Shown: one piece after another, positions 33,281 to 43,617 of the stretch | How the letters are laid out: each line of letters opens with the position of its first letter | Position numbering within the stretch: the first letter of the stretch is position 1 | Assembly (NCBI GenBank): GCA_964036315.1 | Contig: OZ038495.1 | Location: 22,661,621 to 22,725,620 of the forward strand | Length of the DNA stretch: 64,000 nucleotides | Source: Acanthosepion esculentum | Lineage: Eukaryota > Mollusca > Cephalopoda > Sepiida > Sepiidae | Reading direction: 5' to 3' | Notes under the pieces: model-generated | The model's input: only the letters and a program-made list of their open reading frames with translations | Database searches by the model: none | What the model was told of the DNA's origin: nothing | Position numbers and translations under genes: made by a program

Positions 33281-33984
33281 CTATACAAAGGGACTACAGT
33301 GAACTACATCTTCAAGAAATCAAAACTGAGTTTATGTTCCTGTCTGAAACTGAACTCAACCAGTCTATTCCAGTTCATTAATTTATATGCCCCTATTCAT
33401 ACCTCAAAATCACTATGGGCTTGGGGTGTATATCAAGGATGGCTTCCTCTGTAGCAGAGATCCTAAAAACAATGACCCTAAATTACCATTCATGTGCTTT
33501 TGCTTAGCCCTTGTTCATAGTATATCTTTCATACTATCATCCTCATGATGATGGAATTGTAATGTTTGACAAAAAGCTGAGAAGATTGATGATATCCTCT
33601 GCCCTCAGCTAGCATTTATATTGGTGGAGATTTCAATATTCACCATAAAGAATGGTTAGTCTATTCAAGCATAACTGATGAAGAAGATAAAGACTGTCAT
33701 GACTTCTCCATTGCATACAAGTTGGCCCAGCTCATGTATAAGCCTCACAGCTTCCTCACCTCCAGCTCTGACCAATGTTCTATTGAAGTGTTACCTCCCT
33801 TGAACACTTCAGACCACTGATTGGTCAATGTTAAAATTGATGCCAAACTAAAGGTATCCTCTGATGTCTCATTTCATTGGACAATCTACTGATACTTCAA
33901 AACTAACTGAGATAGCTTCAGATCTTAGATTGCCAATGTTCCTCTCTCAGGATTCTTCAAAAATAGAGCTTCCAGAACACCATC
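33280..33984 (+). pseudogene. Jockey-like LINE apurinic endonuclease domain
   Basis: Across frameshifts the plus strand gives FLSETELNQ, GVYIKDGFLCSRDPKNND, FMCFCLALVHSISFI, GGDFNIHHKEWLVYSSITDE and NTSDH. These are the E..., GDFN and SDH motifs of the exonuclease/endonuclease/phosphatase domain that opens ORF2 of jockey/CR1-type LINEs. It continues to PLSGFFKNRASRTPS at 33985, where an opposing LINE interrupts it. The RT domain resumes at about 35430. Several stops make it inactive. Confidence 0.85.
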
Positions 33985-34945
33985 CCTCTTCTTTTTTAAT
34001 CATATCACCACATGCAAGGCGGTAAAGACATTAAGACACATAGGATTACTGAATGTGAAAGAATAATAAAAAGGGAAACATTATTAAGTAGCAAGAAAAA
34101 TAGAAGTATAATTAAAACAGCTGATAACAATTGACATTGCATTTAAATTTTTGAAACTCAAATTTGGCAGGAAAGCATGGAGCCGGAAATGCAAGAAAAT
34201 AAACTGTTAGCCATTTCATCTGTAAATTGATGAGACATCGCTGCTAATGTCACTACTGCACTTAATTTCATAAAGTCTAGGTACCATAGGGAAGAGCTCA
34301 TCTGAAGTATTTATAGAAAAGGCACACTGAAGCTACATTATGGCAGTAGGAAAAATGCCTGAAGCTGAGAAATCAGGTCTAGACCATTAATATTGCTAAT
34401 TCTTCTTTGGATTTTATCAAGAATCTCTAAATATACAACAGGTGCACCAGATTATATGTGGCAGCAATATTCAAAGCATGGACAGTTGTCAGACTTATAA
34501 ATATGTAAGATAGATTCAGGAGAGAAAAATTGTCTAGCATGACATAGTGAACGAACTTTCTAAGCATCACACTTAGCAGTGGATTTAATATAATCTTTCC
34601 ACTTTCTGTCAGCCGAGAATGTAAGCCTGAGAAGGTGCAACAAATCATGAAGCTTAGTTGATGGGAGGCAGGAAGGGGTATTTCAGGTGATTAATAAAGA
34701 GAAGTTTCATTTTGGAGGAGTTAAAATTAACAAGTCATTCCTTGCTCCAGGCTGTATGTGATCAGCTGCCAATTTAGCCTTATTGAAATGATCAGACTTA
34801 TTATTGAGAAGTCAATGGTTGTCATCAGTTATGAACTGATGTCATCAAGAAGGTCATTGATGAAAATTTCCAAATTATTTTTTCTGTCATGGAAAGTTTT
34901 TTCGCCCACAAAAAGTACCAACAAGGTTGTACCAACCTTGTAGTG
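33985..34945 (-). mobile_element. Second jockey-like LINE 3' part, nested in opposite orientation
   Basis: Poly-T at 33993-33999 marks its 3' tail. The minus strand then gives, going upstream, WSGAPVVYLEILDKIQRR, LCHARQFFSPESILHIYKS, LRLTFSADRKWKDYIKS, and at about 34870 FINDLLDDISS just before the position where YADD is expected. This is RT from the post-YADD region to the C terminus. It splits the plus-strand LINE between its endonuclease and RT parts. Frameshifts are frequent. Confidence 0.8.
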
Positions 34946-35430
34946 AAGAAAATGGTAAATTACCTTGTCAAATCAAATGACAGCGTGTCATGTGTATTCT
35001 ATGTTGGCAAATGGGGCAAAAAAGAAAGTTACTGAGAAAAAGGGCATGTATTCTTCATGATATGCCAAAGACAGAATATCCAAAATAGAAACAAGTCAGT
35101 CGCAGGTGTTGCCACAAAAGTATCTCAGATATGCTAGTATTGTGTGTCCTCTCCCACTTGTCAACCAATGAAAAAATTGTTCCATTGATAAACTCAGTTG
35201 GTGTCCTCAAATTAGGAGGAAAACAAATTAATTTATTTTGCTACCTTGTCCATCGGCTAGTGTGTTGGATTTCTGACTTTACGTATATTGGGATTTGTGA
35301 CATAGGACCTGCAAATCGAGATTTTGACATTTCTTTCTGTCCCTGGATCTTTGACTTTGGATTTGTGATTTGTTTACTTCATTGTGGAAGTAATCTGCCA
35401 CATCAATTTCTGAACAGGAATTTTATTCCA
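34946..35430. other. Unidentified spacer between nested LINE parts
   Basis: A plus-strand frame of 114 codons (35131..35475) has no recognisable domain. It may be diverged LINE linker sequence between endonuclease and RT, or another insertion. Confidence 0.3.
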
Positions 35431-36159
35431 AGCGTGACAAAACTGACTACACACCGAAATGTGCTGCAGCCATAGTGCACCACAGCCACTGCTACTATCT
35501 CTATCAGAGGGAGAAATGTCACAAAAACTTTACTGCACTCAAAACTGCCTGTAATCAGTGCAAGAGAGCCTTGGAAAATGCTAAGAGCAGCTGTGTGCAA
35601 ATAGTTCAAGCCAAAGTTAAAAACAAAAAACTTGGTCCACACAAGTTCTGGAAAATTACAAACAAGATTCTCAATGGAGACAAACCATAAGTGCGTTTTA
35701 TTATAAATGACCCTGAAGTCATCTCATCTTTGTTAGATGAGGCTAAGATTTTTGCAATGAACTTTGCCTCTATCTCAACAATAGATGACAAGGGATATCC
35801 CCTATCTGATTTCCCCCCTTTCATAGAATACAAACTGTGCAATATCTCTGTCTCAGCTCAGGATGTTTTCAGATTCTATAAAAGCTACTGGTCTGGATAG
35901 AATTCCAGTAGTTGTTCTATAGAACTTTAACCTAGAGCTATCCAAAATCATGTCAAAATTGTTTAACTGCCAGAAGGAGAAATGTTTCCCAGGTCTGTGG
36001 AAGGTTTTCAGTTGTATACCCAGTTTACAAGTCACAGTATCACCACATCAGCCACCTCAGTGACATCAACAAGGTTACCCCAACAAAGATAACCTCTTGC
36101 GGGACAAACAGTATGAATTTCACTCCTCTAGTTCTATTGCTGATATCTTAATTGTCATT

Positions 36160-36530
36160 TACATGCTGTCCATAAAGTTTGTGTACACTTTAAAAAATTT
36201 ATAACTTTATTTGGATTTGCGATAGAAATAATTTGTAAAAAGGATTAGAAAGAAGTAAATCTATATTTTTTAAGGTTTTATTGAAATTTTATTTAAGTTT
36301 CCACATGTCCTCCATCATTAGCAATACAAAGGGTAATACGATTTTGCAGTTCACGGAAAACATTTGCCAACTGATTTAGAGTAATGCCTGAAATCAAATT
36401 AGTTATTTTAGCTATACTTAAAACTAGGCACATTAAACTTTATAACATTTTTTACAGATTATTTCTATCGCAAATACAAATAAAGTTAAAATTTTTTTAA
36501 AGTGCACACAAACTTTATGGACACCCTGTA
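36160..36530. mobile_element. Mariner-type MITE with long terminal inverted repeats
   Basis: The left end TACATGCTGTCCATAAAG and the right end (reverse complement) TACAGGGTGTCCATAAAG begin about 85-base imperfect inverted repeats, flanked by TA. The centre keeps the end of a transposase on the minus strand (LANVFRELQNRITLCIANDG, then GHVE), so it is a deletion derivative of a Tc1/mariner-class element. It is inserted inside the LINE RT. Confidence 0.92.
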
Positions 36531-36859
36531 TAATCATTAAAGCACTTGATTGTAAATCTAACACAAGAGTGATTGCCTTAGATATCTCAAAGGTTTTTGA
36601 GAAGGCAGTGGGGGTTGTTACACAAACTCTCCAGCAATGGCATTTCAGAAAGCCCTCATAATTATCAAGTCCTTCATATGAGGTTAGGTCTATGAAAGCT
36701 GCTGTTAATAGTCAGTCCTCTGAAAACCATGAGATCAATGCAGGCATCCACCAAGACTTTCTCCTATGTCCTACACTTTTTCTGCTTTATATCAATAATC
36801 TGGCAATTAGTAAATCAAACAATACCATGGTTTATGGGTGCACCTCCGGAAATCTAGAT

Positions 36860-37206
36860 TGATTTGTCTTTTACAGTTTATCAACCTTTTGCAGGTTATT
36901 TAAAGCCAGAAAATATATTTAGATTGTAAGAATATTTTGGAGATAATAAAGATTTACTGTTACAAGTCTGACTAATTAATTCATAGCTGGCTGGAGAAGA
37001 GGTGGATGCATACCGTTCCCAAGTGTATTTGTATGTAAGTGAATATAACAAACACAACTGGAATTGGAACTTAGCTCTCCAATTTCCAATTCCATTATAC
37101 CACCTGCATATCTAAGCTTACATCACCTGGTATTCCCAAGTGGTCACACTCTAGATTGGACAAGAATTGATGTTTCAATGTGATATAGCTATAGGCCTCC
37201 AAAAAA
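36860..37206 (-). mobile_element. Composite SINE: 5S rRNA-derived head and tRNA-like body (copy 2)
   Basis: On the minus strand the element starts GCCTATAGCTATATCACATT, ATTCTTGTCCAATC, then GTGACCACTTGGGAATACCA and GGTGATGTAAGCTT. These are the 5' and 3' parts of 5S rRNA with about 35-40 central bases missing (box A lost). Directly after, GATATGCAGGTGGTATAATG and AGTTCCAATTCCAGTT give a tRNA-like A box and B box, followed by a body shared with 44680..45080. Flanking CTAGAT copies at 36854 and 37207 are a candidate target-site duplication. It interrupts the LINE RT. Confidence 0.8.
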
Positions 37207-37529
37207 CTAGATAACCAGAGCCTGGCAGCTGATCTCCCTTCTGACTTTGCTCACACAACTCGGGGGTGGGGGTATTTGGCTTGTAACATTCACTATTTCC
37301 AAAATCAAGCTGTTGATGTTTCATCACCAAGCAGACCCTGAGTTTTCTCCAGTCGTAATGAATGTTTGTACTCTGAATGAAGCTCTTTGCCTGGAACATC
37401 TATTGGGACTCAGGCTTGCTTCAGACCTTGTAGAACTTATATATACAATATGTCAGTAAAGAAACTAGAAAAATGGTTGGTTCCTTGTACCGCTCCAAAA
37501 GTGCCTGATTCCTCCTGACTTTCTTTCGT

Positions 37530-37850
37530 CCTGGATATAACAATAAACTAAATCTGCATCCTGGGTATGACAATAAACTACATCTGGCAGAAATGCCTCT
37601 GATCAGGAGGCTTTGAGGAGTTTGGAACCACCTCTTAATTGCTGGTGTTACCAGGTCCATCCTGAATCAGAGTGGTAACACCTGTTAGGGTCCCAGCTAT
37701 GGGCAAATAGTTAACCCCCCAAATTTGAGTCAAAACACTATAAAAGTGTAAAAATAGGTTTTAATATCAGCAATACATTTTTGAAAAAAATAATATTACC
37801 GGCAATACAATTTTGAAAAAAAAATATTACCAGCAATAAAAATCTTGTCA
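37530..37850 (+). repeat. Dispersed SINE-like repeat, copy 2
   Basis: Shares ATGACAATAAACTACATC, CACCTCTTAATTGCTG, GGTAACACCTGTTAGGG and the ACCAGCAATA tail with 2588..2935 and 39885..40265. It lies directly at the end of the LINE RT fragment. Confidence 0.7.
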
Positions 37851-38037
37851 GCATTAAATAATCCATTGAGGTTGATATGCCATAAAATAAACCAAATGAG
37901 AATGTCAATAAAATCAATTTCTTTACAAACTGTATATCTGAAAAAAATACATCAATGAAACCAGACTCTCGACAAAAAATCTTGTCAGCATTAAAATAAC
38001 CCATTGAAGTTGATATTCCGTAAAACAAAACAAACCA
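37843..38037 (+). repeat. Duplicated tail module (AATCTTGTCAGCATTAAA)
   Basis: The segment AATCTTGTCAGCATTAAA...CCATTGAGGTTGATAT occurs at about 37841 and again at about 37975, some 135 bases apart. The GTTGATATG word also closes repeats at 40545 and 45052, so it appears to be a shared 3' module of several SINE-type repeats. Confidence 0.6.
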
Positions 38038-38164
38038 AACCTGATGTTCTTTATATTTACAAGAGCTAGATTAGATCAAAAATGGAATAATGCTTCCACA
38101 TCTGGATTGAACCTACCAAATCCTCACTTTCCAGGCTTGATATTCAACCTGTGCACTCTAGTGG

Positions 38165-38607
38165 GTGATGAATAATTTTCCATTCTACAACGGCACAGAT
38201 AAAACATTGCTAGCCTCTCACTGCTCTATTGCTATTTTCATGTCAGATTTTTGGGTAAACTAAATTCCTTGGTTCCAGCAGTTCAGACCTTCACAACTAG
38301 GACCTGCCATGCAACATACACCGAGTCAATTCACTTTCATTCCCTTCATATTTCATTAGTAAGGAGTTAGTTCCATGAACAGCTTCTTCCTCATAAATGT
38401 TGCTCTGTAGAACAGACTCCCAAAATGTTTTCCTGATCACTACGATATTAAGTCTAGGGTCAACCATTATCTATCTTACATATCCTCATAATATGTGCCT
38501 CTTGTTCTCCCTTGTATGCACTTATAACAACCTCATTTAGTAATCCTCTCTATTGTGCGATTTTGGGGCCTTGTATTGAGTAATCAGTTGTATAAAAAAA
38601 AAAAACA
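38165..38607 (+). pseudogene. LINE 3' end (RT C-terminus) with poly-A
   Basis: Related to 4085..4606: LASHCSIAIFM, then a decayed FFPRT-type module and FPDHYDIK, a 3'UTR with GGGGCCTTGTATTGAG, and an A-run at 38596-38607. Frameshifted and 5' truncated. Confidence 0.65.
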
Positions 38608-39880
38608 TATGTTGATTTGATCCTAGCAAGAAAGCTAGGTAAAGGCAGTCTGAACTTAACTATATTCTGATCCTTGGCAGAAGTGCTGATCCATCTTGTT
38701 ATTTTTGCTGGGTACTATGCTAATAATCAAACAAATTATCTTTTCATTTTTTCCTACCTCATTTAGTGCATTACTTCAGTTCTTGATGGTGTTTCTCCAA
38801 CTTGTGGAGAGCAAAACAAAAAATATGTTAATGATTTTTTTTTTTTTTTTACATATGTCAGAATGATATTTTTTTATTTCTTTTTTTTTTTTTAATCAAA
38901 GTAAAATAAATAAAATATACATATATCTAATTGGATAACACTACTTATCTTTAATTTTATGTTGATATTTTGCTTCTCCTGATGGAGTACGGTTTAATGT
39001 CAAAGGAGAACTGGAATAATAAAATAAAATTAAATATACTTTTAGCCACTGCATATAAGAAAGCAACTTTGAAAACCTGCTGAAATATTTATCACTATGA
39101 GAAATAAGTAAAAAGCATTTGACACGAAGCCAATGCAGGAGGGAAGAACGTACTTGTCATTCATTAAATTAGTTTGTCTCTCCAATTCGATCAATACTTT
39201 TTTTATTATTATTATTATTATTATCATCATTATTATTATTATTTATTCTTCTCCTCCAGCAACCTTGGACTTTCATGCCCACTAAAAACAGTGTCAAAAG
39301 GATGGTTTTCCTATTGACACTGCTATTATTTTAACTACCTTTGCTCCTCAGCGATGTTTATTGTTTTAAAAAGTGACGATTGGAATTGTAATAAAACCTA
39401 AACATATGATGAATGTGAATTTATACATTCTTTTTTTTGGTTCTTGAGAACTTACAATAAAAATGTTAATCACTTATTTATTTATTTATTTATTATATTG
39501 TTTATTTACAAGAATAATTTTATACTTACAACATTCTAAAAACTAATACAGCTGTATTAAAACTAATGCAATATTTATCCATTTACTAATTTATAAAGAA
39601 ATAAATACAAAAACAATTTTTTATTCATAAATTTATAAACATTTATTAAATTATTAATAAATTAATATATGAATCAACTCTAAGGAAATCCTTATTATTT
39701 ACCACTGATGGTTTGGTTGTAAACATTAACCTTTTTCTGGCAACTTCTGCAATCAAACCATCCTCCAAAACGTAATGCCTTTATTCACTTAAATCTCATT
39801 GTTTTGGCTATGAAGGAGTATGTTGTCGTCTGAACAGTACAAAACCTCCACAGGCCATCATTCAGGACTGTGCTCTGGAG
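38608..39880. other. Intergenic with (TTA)n and (TTTA)n microsatellites
   Basis: AT-rich sequence. ATT-type trinucleotide repeats lie at about 39201-39246 and (TTTA)n at about 39473-39496. No gene recognised. Confidence 0.5.
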
Positions 39881-39884
39881 AAGT

Positions 39885-40104
39885 CACTTCAGTCTCACCT
39901 CCCACTAGTCTTGGATATGATGATAAATTACATCCAGCAATAATACCTCTGATCAGGAGATTGGAGCTTTTGAGGAGTGTGGAACCACCTCTTAATTGCT
40001 GTTGTTCCCAGGTCCACCCTGACTCAGTGTGATAGCACATGTCAGGGTCCCAACTATGGGCAAATAGTGAACCCTCCAAACAAAAACAAAACACTATGAA
40101 AGTA
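39885..40104 (+). repeat. Dispersed SINE-like repeat, copy 3
   Basis: GATGATAAATTACATCCAGC, CACCTCTTAATTGCTG, CCCAGGTCCACCCTGACTC and GGTCCCAACTATGGGCAAAT match copies 1 and 2. Its tail is expanded into the minisatellite that follows. Confidence 0.7.
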
Positions 40105-40265
40105 TAAAAATATATTTTTATAGTAAAAATACCAGCAATACATTTTTATAGTAAAAATACCAGCAATACATTTTTATAGTAAAAATATCAGTAATACATT
40201 TTTATAGTAAAAATACCAGCAATACATTTTTATAGTAAAAATATCAGTAATACATTTTTATATAA
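40105..40265 (+). repeat. 30-bp minisatellite
   Basis: About five tandem units of 30 bases (TTTTTATAGTAAAAATACCA followed by GCAATACATT), with ACC/ATC and AGC/AGT variants alternating between units. The unit equals the single-copy tail of the same repeat at 2810-2850. Confidence 0.95.
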
Positions 40266-40879
40266 AAATACCTATTTATAGTAGAATTACCAACAATACA
40301 TCAATCAACATGAAAGAACTTTCATGACATTAATCCATATAATATCCTGCAATTTTTAAAATCAAACTCTATTCCAAAATATAACTTCAACAAAACGTAA
40401 AACACACATTACTACCTCTAGTAATCATGTCCACACAAGCATGTATCTGCACAAAAGCTGAGTATCATGTACCAGGTATTCAGCTGTGAAAGCAGAACAT
40501 GTTAGCTCCCAAGAAAATTAAATTTCATCATTAAATGACCCATAAAGAGTTGATATGCCGTTAAACAATCAAATCAAATCTTACCACTCAGTGATTTTGA
40601 CTGACCAAAATGCTGCCCTTATCTCATAAAATAGACAAATGCTTGAGATAAATACTACCTAGATATATACAAAATTTAACAAGGTAAAATGTCCACAACC
40701 TGAAGAACTCAGTATGGATTGAACTCACATCATTTGTGATAACAAATGTTTTTATTAAATAGCAACAATTCATTTTATGCATTAAAAATTTGAGAAATAA
40801 TATGTTTATGTTTGTTAGTGATCATGTGGAGTATAGGGTCAGAGATTCGCTATATTCTGTGTTTCTGGTTTGGTTTCCA
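40266..40879. other. Intergenic, nothing recognised
   Basis: AT-rich sequence. A GTTGATATGCCGTTAAAC module near 40545-40570 resembles the tails at 37.9 and 45.05 kb. No gene seen. Confidence 0.4.
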
Positions 40880-41145
40880 TGATAAGTAGGTTTTTACAGG
40901 ATGGAATTGCTAGCTTTTAACCCAAACATTTTTGAATTCAGTGTTGTCCTTCTTCAAGGATGATTGCCAACCAAAGCTAAAGAGCCTGGTTTGTTCTATT
41001 ATTTCGTAACTGTGGAGAGACGTGATGGATTCATGCCTTTCTAAAGGTATTTGTGTGAAAGCAGATGTAATGGTCGCTGCTGGAATTTGAACTCCACATG
41101 CCAATGTCAATTTCTGTTCCAGTAACCATTAAGCTACATGGACAT
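40880..41145 (-). mobile_element. tRNA-derived SINE, minus strand
   Basis: On the minus strand, CATGTAGCTTAATGGTTACT (A-box-like) and GGAGTTCAAATTCCAGCA (B-box-like) are followed by a body with CACAAATACCTTTAGAAAGG and ATGAATCCATCACGTC. Its layout is like the SINEs at 14.7 and 20.2 kb. Confidence 0.6.
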
Positions 41146-41754
41146 CCAATATATTTGTTATATAGATATAAAAAAAAAATTTTTAAAAATCATTTGTTCA
41201 CTTTTATTCATTGCCTGAATTCTTATATACTTTCTGTTTCATTTTTTTAGTTTTTGCTTGGCAGCACATTTTATGAATCAGCTCAGTTGGTGACTGAAAA
41301 ATAAAAGTTGAGTTCATATCCTGAACAGCTAGGAGCATCACTTTTGTACTAATGTGCTCAGAGAGAGGAAAGAATGCAGCCTTCCTCTCTTCCCTGGGAT
41401 CTGTCTCACCATCAATCATTTTGATTATAGTCCTATTTTGTAAATGGCTTATAATGCTAGCCTAAGAATAGCAAGATCAACAAATACATTGTCTGCTTAC
41501 AGGAAATAACAGTGGACATGTTATTAATGGAAGACAGGCCAGCAAATATAGCATCGGTCAATTGGTTGCCAATTGCTGATTGGACAATTCATCACCATGG
41601 CATGAAAAAAGAATAAATAAAAAAAATAGGTACAATTTTTTAAACTTTATTTTATTTAACCGCAACCAAGCAAGAATATTCAAATTTAAGAAAACTAAAA
41701 TTTAATAAATTCGTTATCAAAATATTAAAATTCAACATGATGTGCAATAATAAT

Positions 41755-42035
41755 GTTTTTGTTCAGAATTGTATTTTTCTATCATATATTTAGTATACTT
41801 TGGTTCATTTCTTTGGATTTTCTCTTTTGGATGCTTTCTTCTTCCAGAATAAATATTTTACAAGGAAGTAGCATTGCGCATATTACAATTTAAGACAATG
41901 TGCAACTGTTTTTAGGAAAATAACTTTTTTGTTCAGAATTGTATTTTTCTATCACATTTACGCCATTTAATTTCTTTGATTTGTCTCCTTTGGATGGCTT
42001 CTTCCTGAATTAATTCTTTACAAGTGACATTGATT
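41755..42035 (+). repeat. Degenerate tandem duplication, about 175-base period
   Basis: GTTCAGAATTGTATTTTTCT, then TTTGGATG and TTTACAAG, occurs at 41761 and again at 41933 with small indels. The flanking sequence (41150-41755) shows nothing recognised. Confidence 0.6.
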
Positions 42036-42164
42036 CTTGCTCTTCTGCTGTTATTAAAGCATTGATTATGTCATACAATATTCATAAGCTCTGTAAACTT
42101 TCAGTTGTATGAAATCTAGTCTTGAATGCACCATTTTCACACCAATAAATTGTAGCTCGATCAG

Positions 42165-42169
42165 CATTT

Positions 42170-42256
<87 letters not shown>

Positions 42257-42412
42257 AAAAACAACTGAAAAGTTGCAAATTAAAAAAAATTGAATGTTTT
42301 GTGAAAGTATTTATTTATATTTTTTTATATATATATATATATATTTGATATTTCAGATCGACCCCAATCTTTCATCAGAAATGACTGTTTTCAGAAGTTT
42401 GTTTACATTAAG
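42165..42412 (-). repeat. Outer left arm of the 42-44 kb foldback
   Basis: From a TA microsatellite through AAACAACTGAAAAGTTGCAA, GTGAAAGTATTTAT and TTGATATTTCAGATCGACCC to TTTGTTTACATTA, this is the reverse complement of 43494..43690 with few differences. It contains a hammerhead-like motif at 42343..42382. Confidence 0.9.
42343..42382 (-). ncRNA. Hammerhead-like motif, intact core (left arm)
   Basis: Minus strand: ATTT | CTGATGA | A | AGATTG GGGT CGATCT | GAAA | TAT | C | AAAT. Helix I ATTT/AAAT (4 bp), core CUGAUGA, stem II of 6 bp (one U-G), GAAA, a minimal helix III (A15-U16 only) and a C at the cleavage position. Compared with the partner copy at 43521..43560, the single change in stem II is C to U and keeps pairing. 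The caveats are one extra base before stem II and the tiny helix III. Confidence 0.5.
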
Positions 42413-42818
42413 TAGCGTCTGTCGCGAGACGCGGACATCACATGATATGGAATGCAACCCTGTTTGAATATTTCTAACGTAAATCTAACTGTAGTAATAT
42501 TTTAGATGTTGTTTAAAAAAATTTTTAACTATATCTAAAAAAAACTTTTTGTTTAACTATTGAAATATTTATAAAGATTTAAAATACCCAAGTCTTTATT
42601 TAACCCTAGTTTATATGTATTTAATTTTAAAATCCAGTATTTTTCTTTTTTTCTACGTGTGTATGTGGAACTGAATTTTAAACAACATCTAAAATATTAC
42701 TACAGTTAGATTTACATTAGAAATATTCAAACACGAGACACGGACATCACGTGATATGAAATGCAACATTCCATATGACGTGATGTCCGTGTCTCTCGAC
42801 GGACGCTACTTAATGTTT
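42405..42818. mobile_element. Foldback/MITE-like element with long inverted repeats
   Basis: Left arm 42405..42523 (TTAAGTAGCGTCTGTCGCGA, GACATCACATGATATGGAAT, CTAACTGTAGTAATATTTTA) pairs with right arm 42670..42816 (CAACATCTAAAATATTACTA, CCATATGACGTGATGTCCGT, CGACGGACGCTACTTAA). The GC-rich ends around GCGTCCGTCGAGAGAC contrast with the AT-rich centre. The right arm contains an extra partial copy of the GACATCACGTGATATGAAAT block. No coding capacity. Confidence 0.85.
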
Positions 42819-43493
42819 TTTTTTTTTTTTTTTTTTAAGGGTATCACCCCAAGCAAGGCTGGAGGCCACTATCACGCAAGGGGTTAAAGAAGGGTTGGAG
42901 GAAGAGCAGATAGGAGTGGTAAAGGAGAGGATGTGGAGAAAGAGAAAGACAGTGGGTCGATCAAGGCAAGGGGGTTACAGAAGATTTGGAGCGAGAGCAG
43001 ATAGGAATGAAAAATGAAAGGATGTGGAGAAGGGAAGTGGATAGATCAAGGCAACTGGAGATGTCAATTGACGCTACACTTAAACCATTGGAGATTGTAT
43101 TTGTCAGGGAAACAGTAATAGGGAAGAGAGTTCCATAGGCGAGATGTGCGAGACATGAAGCTATTGGAGTAGAAGAGATGTCTACATCTAACAGTTTCCA
43201 CGGTGTAGGGGTGGGAGCAGGATGCCAGCCTCGTGGGACGTTTAAATTCACGAGGCCTAGGGACAAGCGAAAGCAGCTCCTCAGAGCAATTACCGTGAAA
43301 GTACTTGTAAAAAAGGCAGAGCGAGGCAACATCGCGTCTGTGAGAGAGCGACTGCAGACGAGATGACAGATCAGGGCCCCAGACCATATATGGCAGCAAT
43401 ACGCCATCATGCAAGGGCAAATGGTCGATTTATAGACTTGGAGGATCGATTCCGGGAGAAAAATTTCCTGGCTCGGCACAGGGAACCAACTTT
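42818..43493 (-). pseudogene. LINE 3' end (RT C-terminus), inserted in the foldback
   Basis: A poly-T at 42817-42835 is the A-tail. The minus strand reads the 3'UTR then, upstream, the C-terminal RT: KVGSLCRARKF at the 5' break, SSRLQSLSHRRDVASLCLFY, FHGNCSEELLSLVPRPREFK, RPTRLAS, LFYSNSFMSRTSRLWNSLPY and FPDKYNLQWFKCSVN. This is the same family as 56790..57352, with high identity. It is inserted between the MITE-like element and the outer right arm. Confidence 0.9.
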
Positions 43494-43555
43494 AATGTAA
43501 ACAAACTTCTGAAAACAGTCATTTCTGATGAAAGATCGGGGTCGATCTGAAATAT

Positions 43556-43617
<62 letters not shown>

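Larger units (their letters stand above)
35430..37480 (+). pseudogene. Jockey-like LINE reverse transcriptase, interrupted twice
   Basis: The plus strand continues the LINE from 33.3 kb. Pre-RT region: TACNQCKRALENAKSS, KLGPHKFWKITNKILNGDKP. RT fingers: ATGLDRIPVV. RT palm: RVIALDISKVFEK at about 36570-36610, and VYGCTSGNLD at 36830. Then after a SINE come the thumb pieces WLVTFTISKIKLLMFHH and NEALCLEHLLGLRLASDL (37247-37440). A MITE at 36160..36530 and a composite SINE at 36860..37206 interrupt it. Removing them leaves a collinear RT order. Stops and frameshifts throughout; the YADD box is not recoverable. Confidence 0.85.

Noticed and set aside
35131..35475. 114-codon open frame as a host protein
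   Set aside because: Cys/Ile-rich, no recognised domain, overlaps the LINE pre-RT region; coding status cannot be supported.
40105..40265. CRISPR-like array
   Set aside because: Tandem 30-bp units without spacers in a eukaryotic genome; a minisatellite.
42066..42278. Tyr-Ile repeat proteins over TA tracts (also at 1902, 43407, 48616, 54359)
   Set aside because: Translation of TA microsatellites, not genes.
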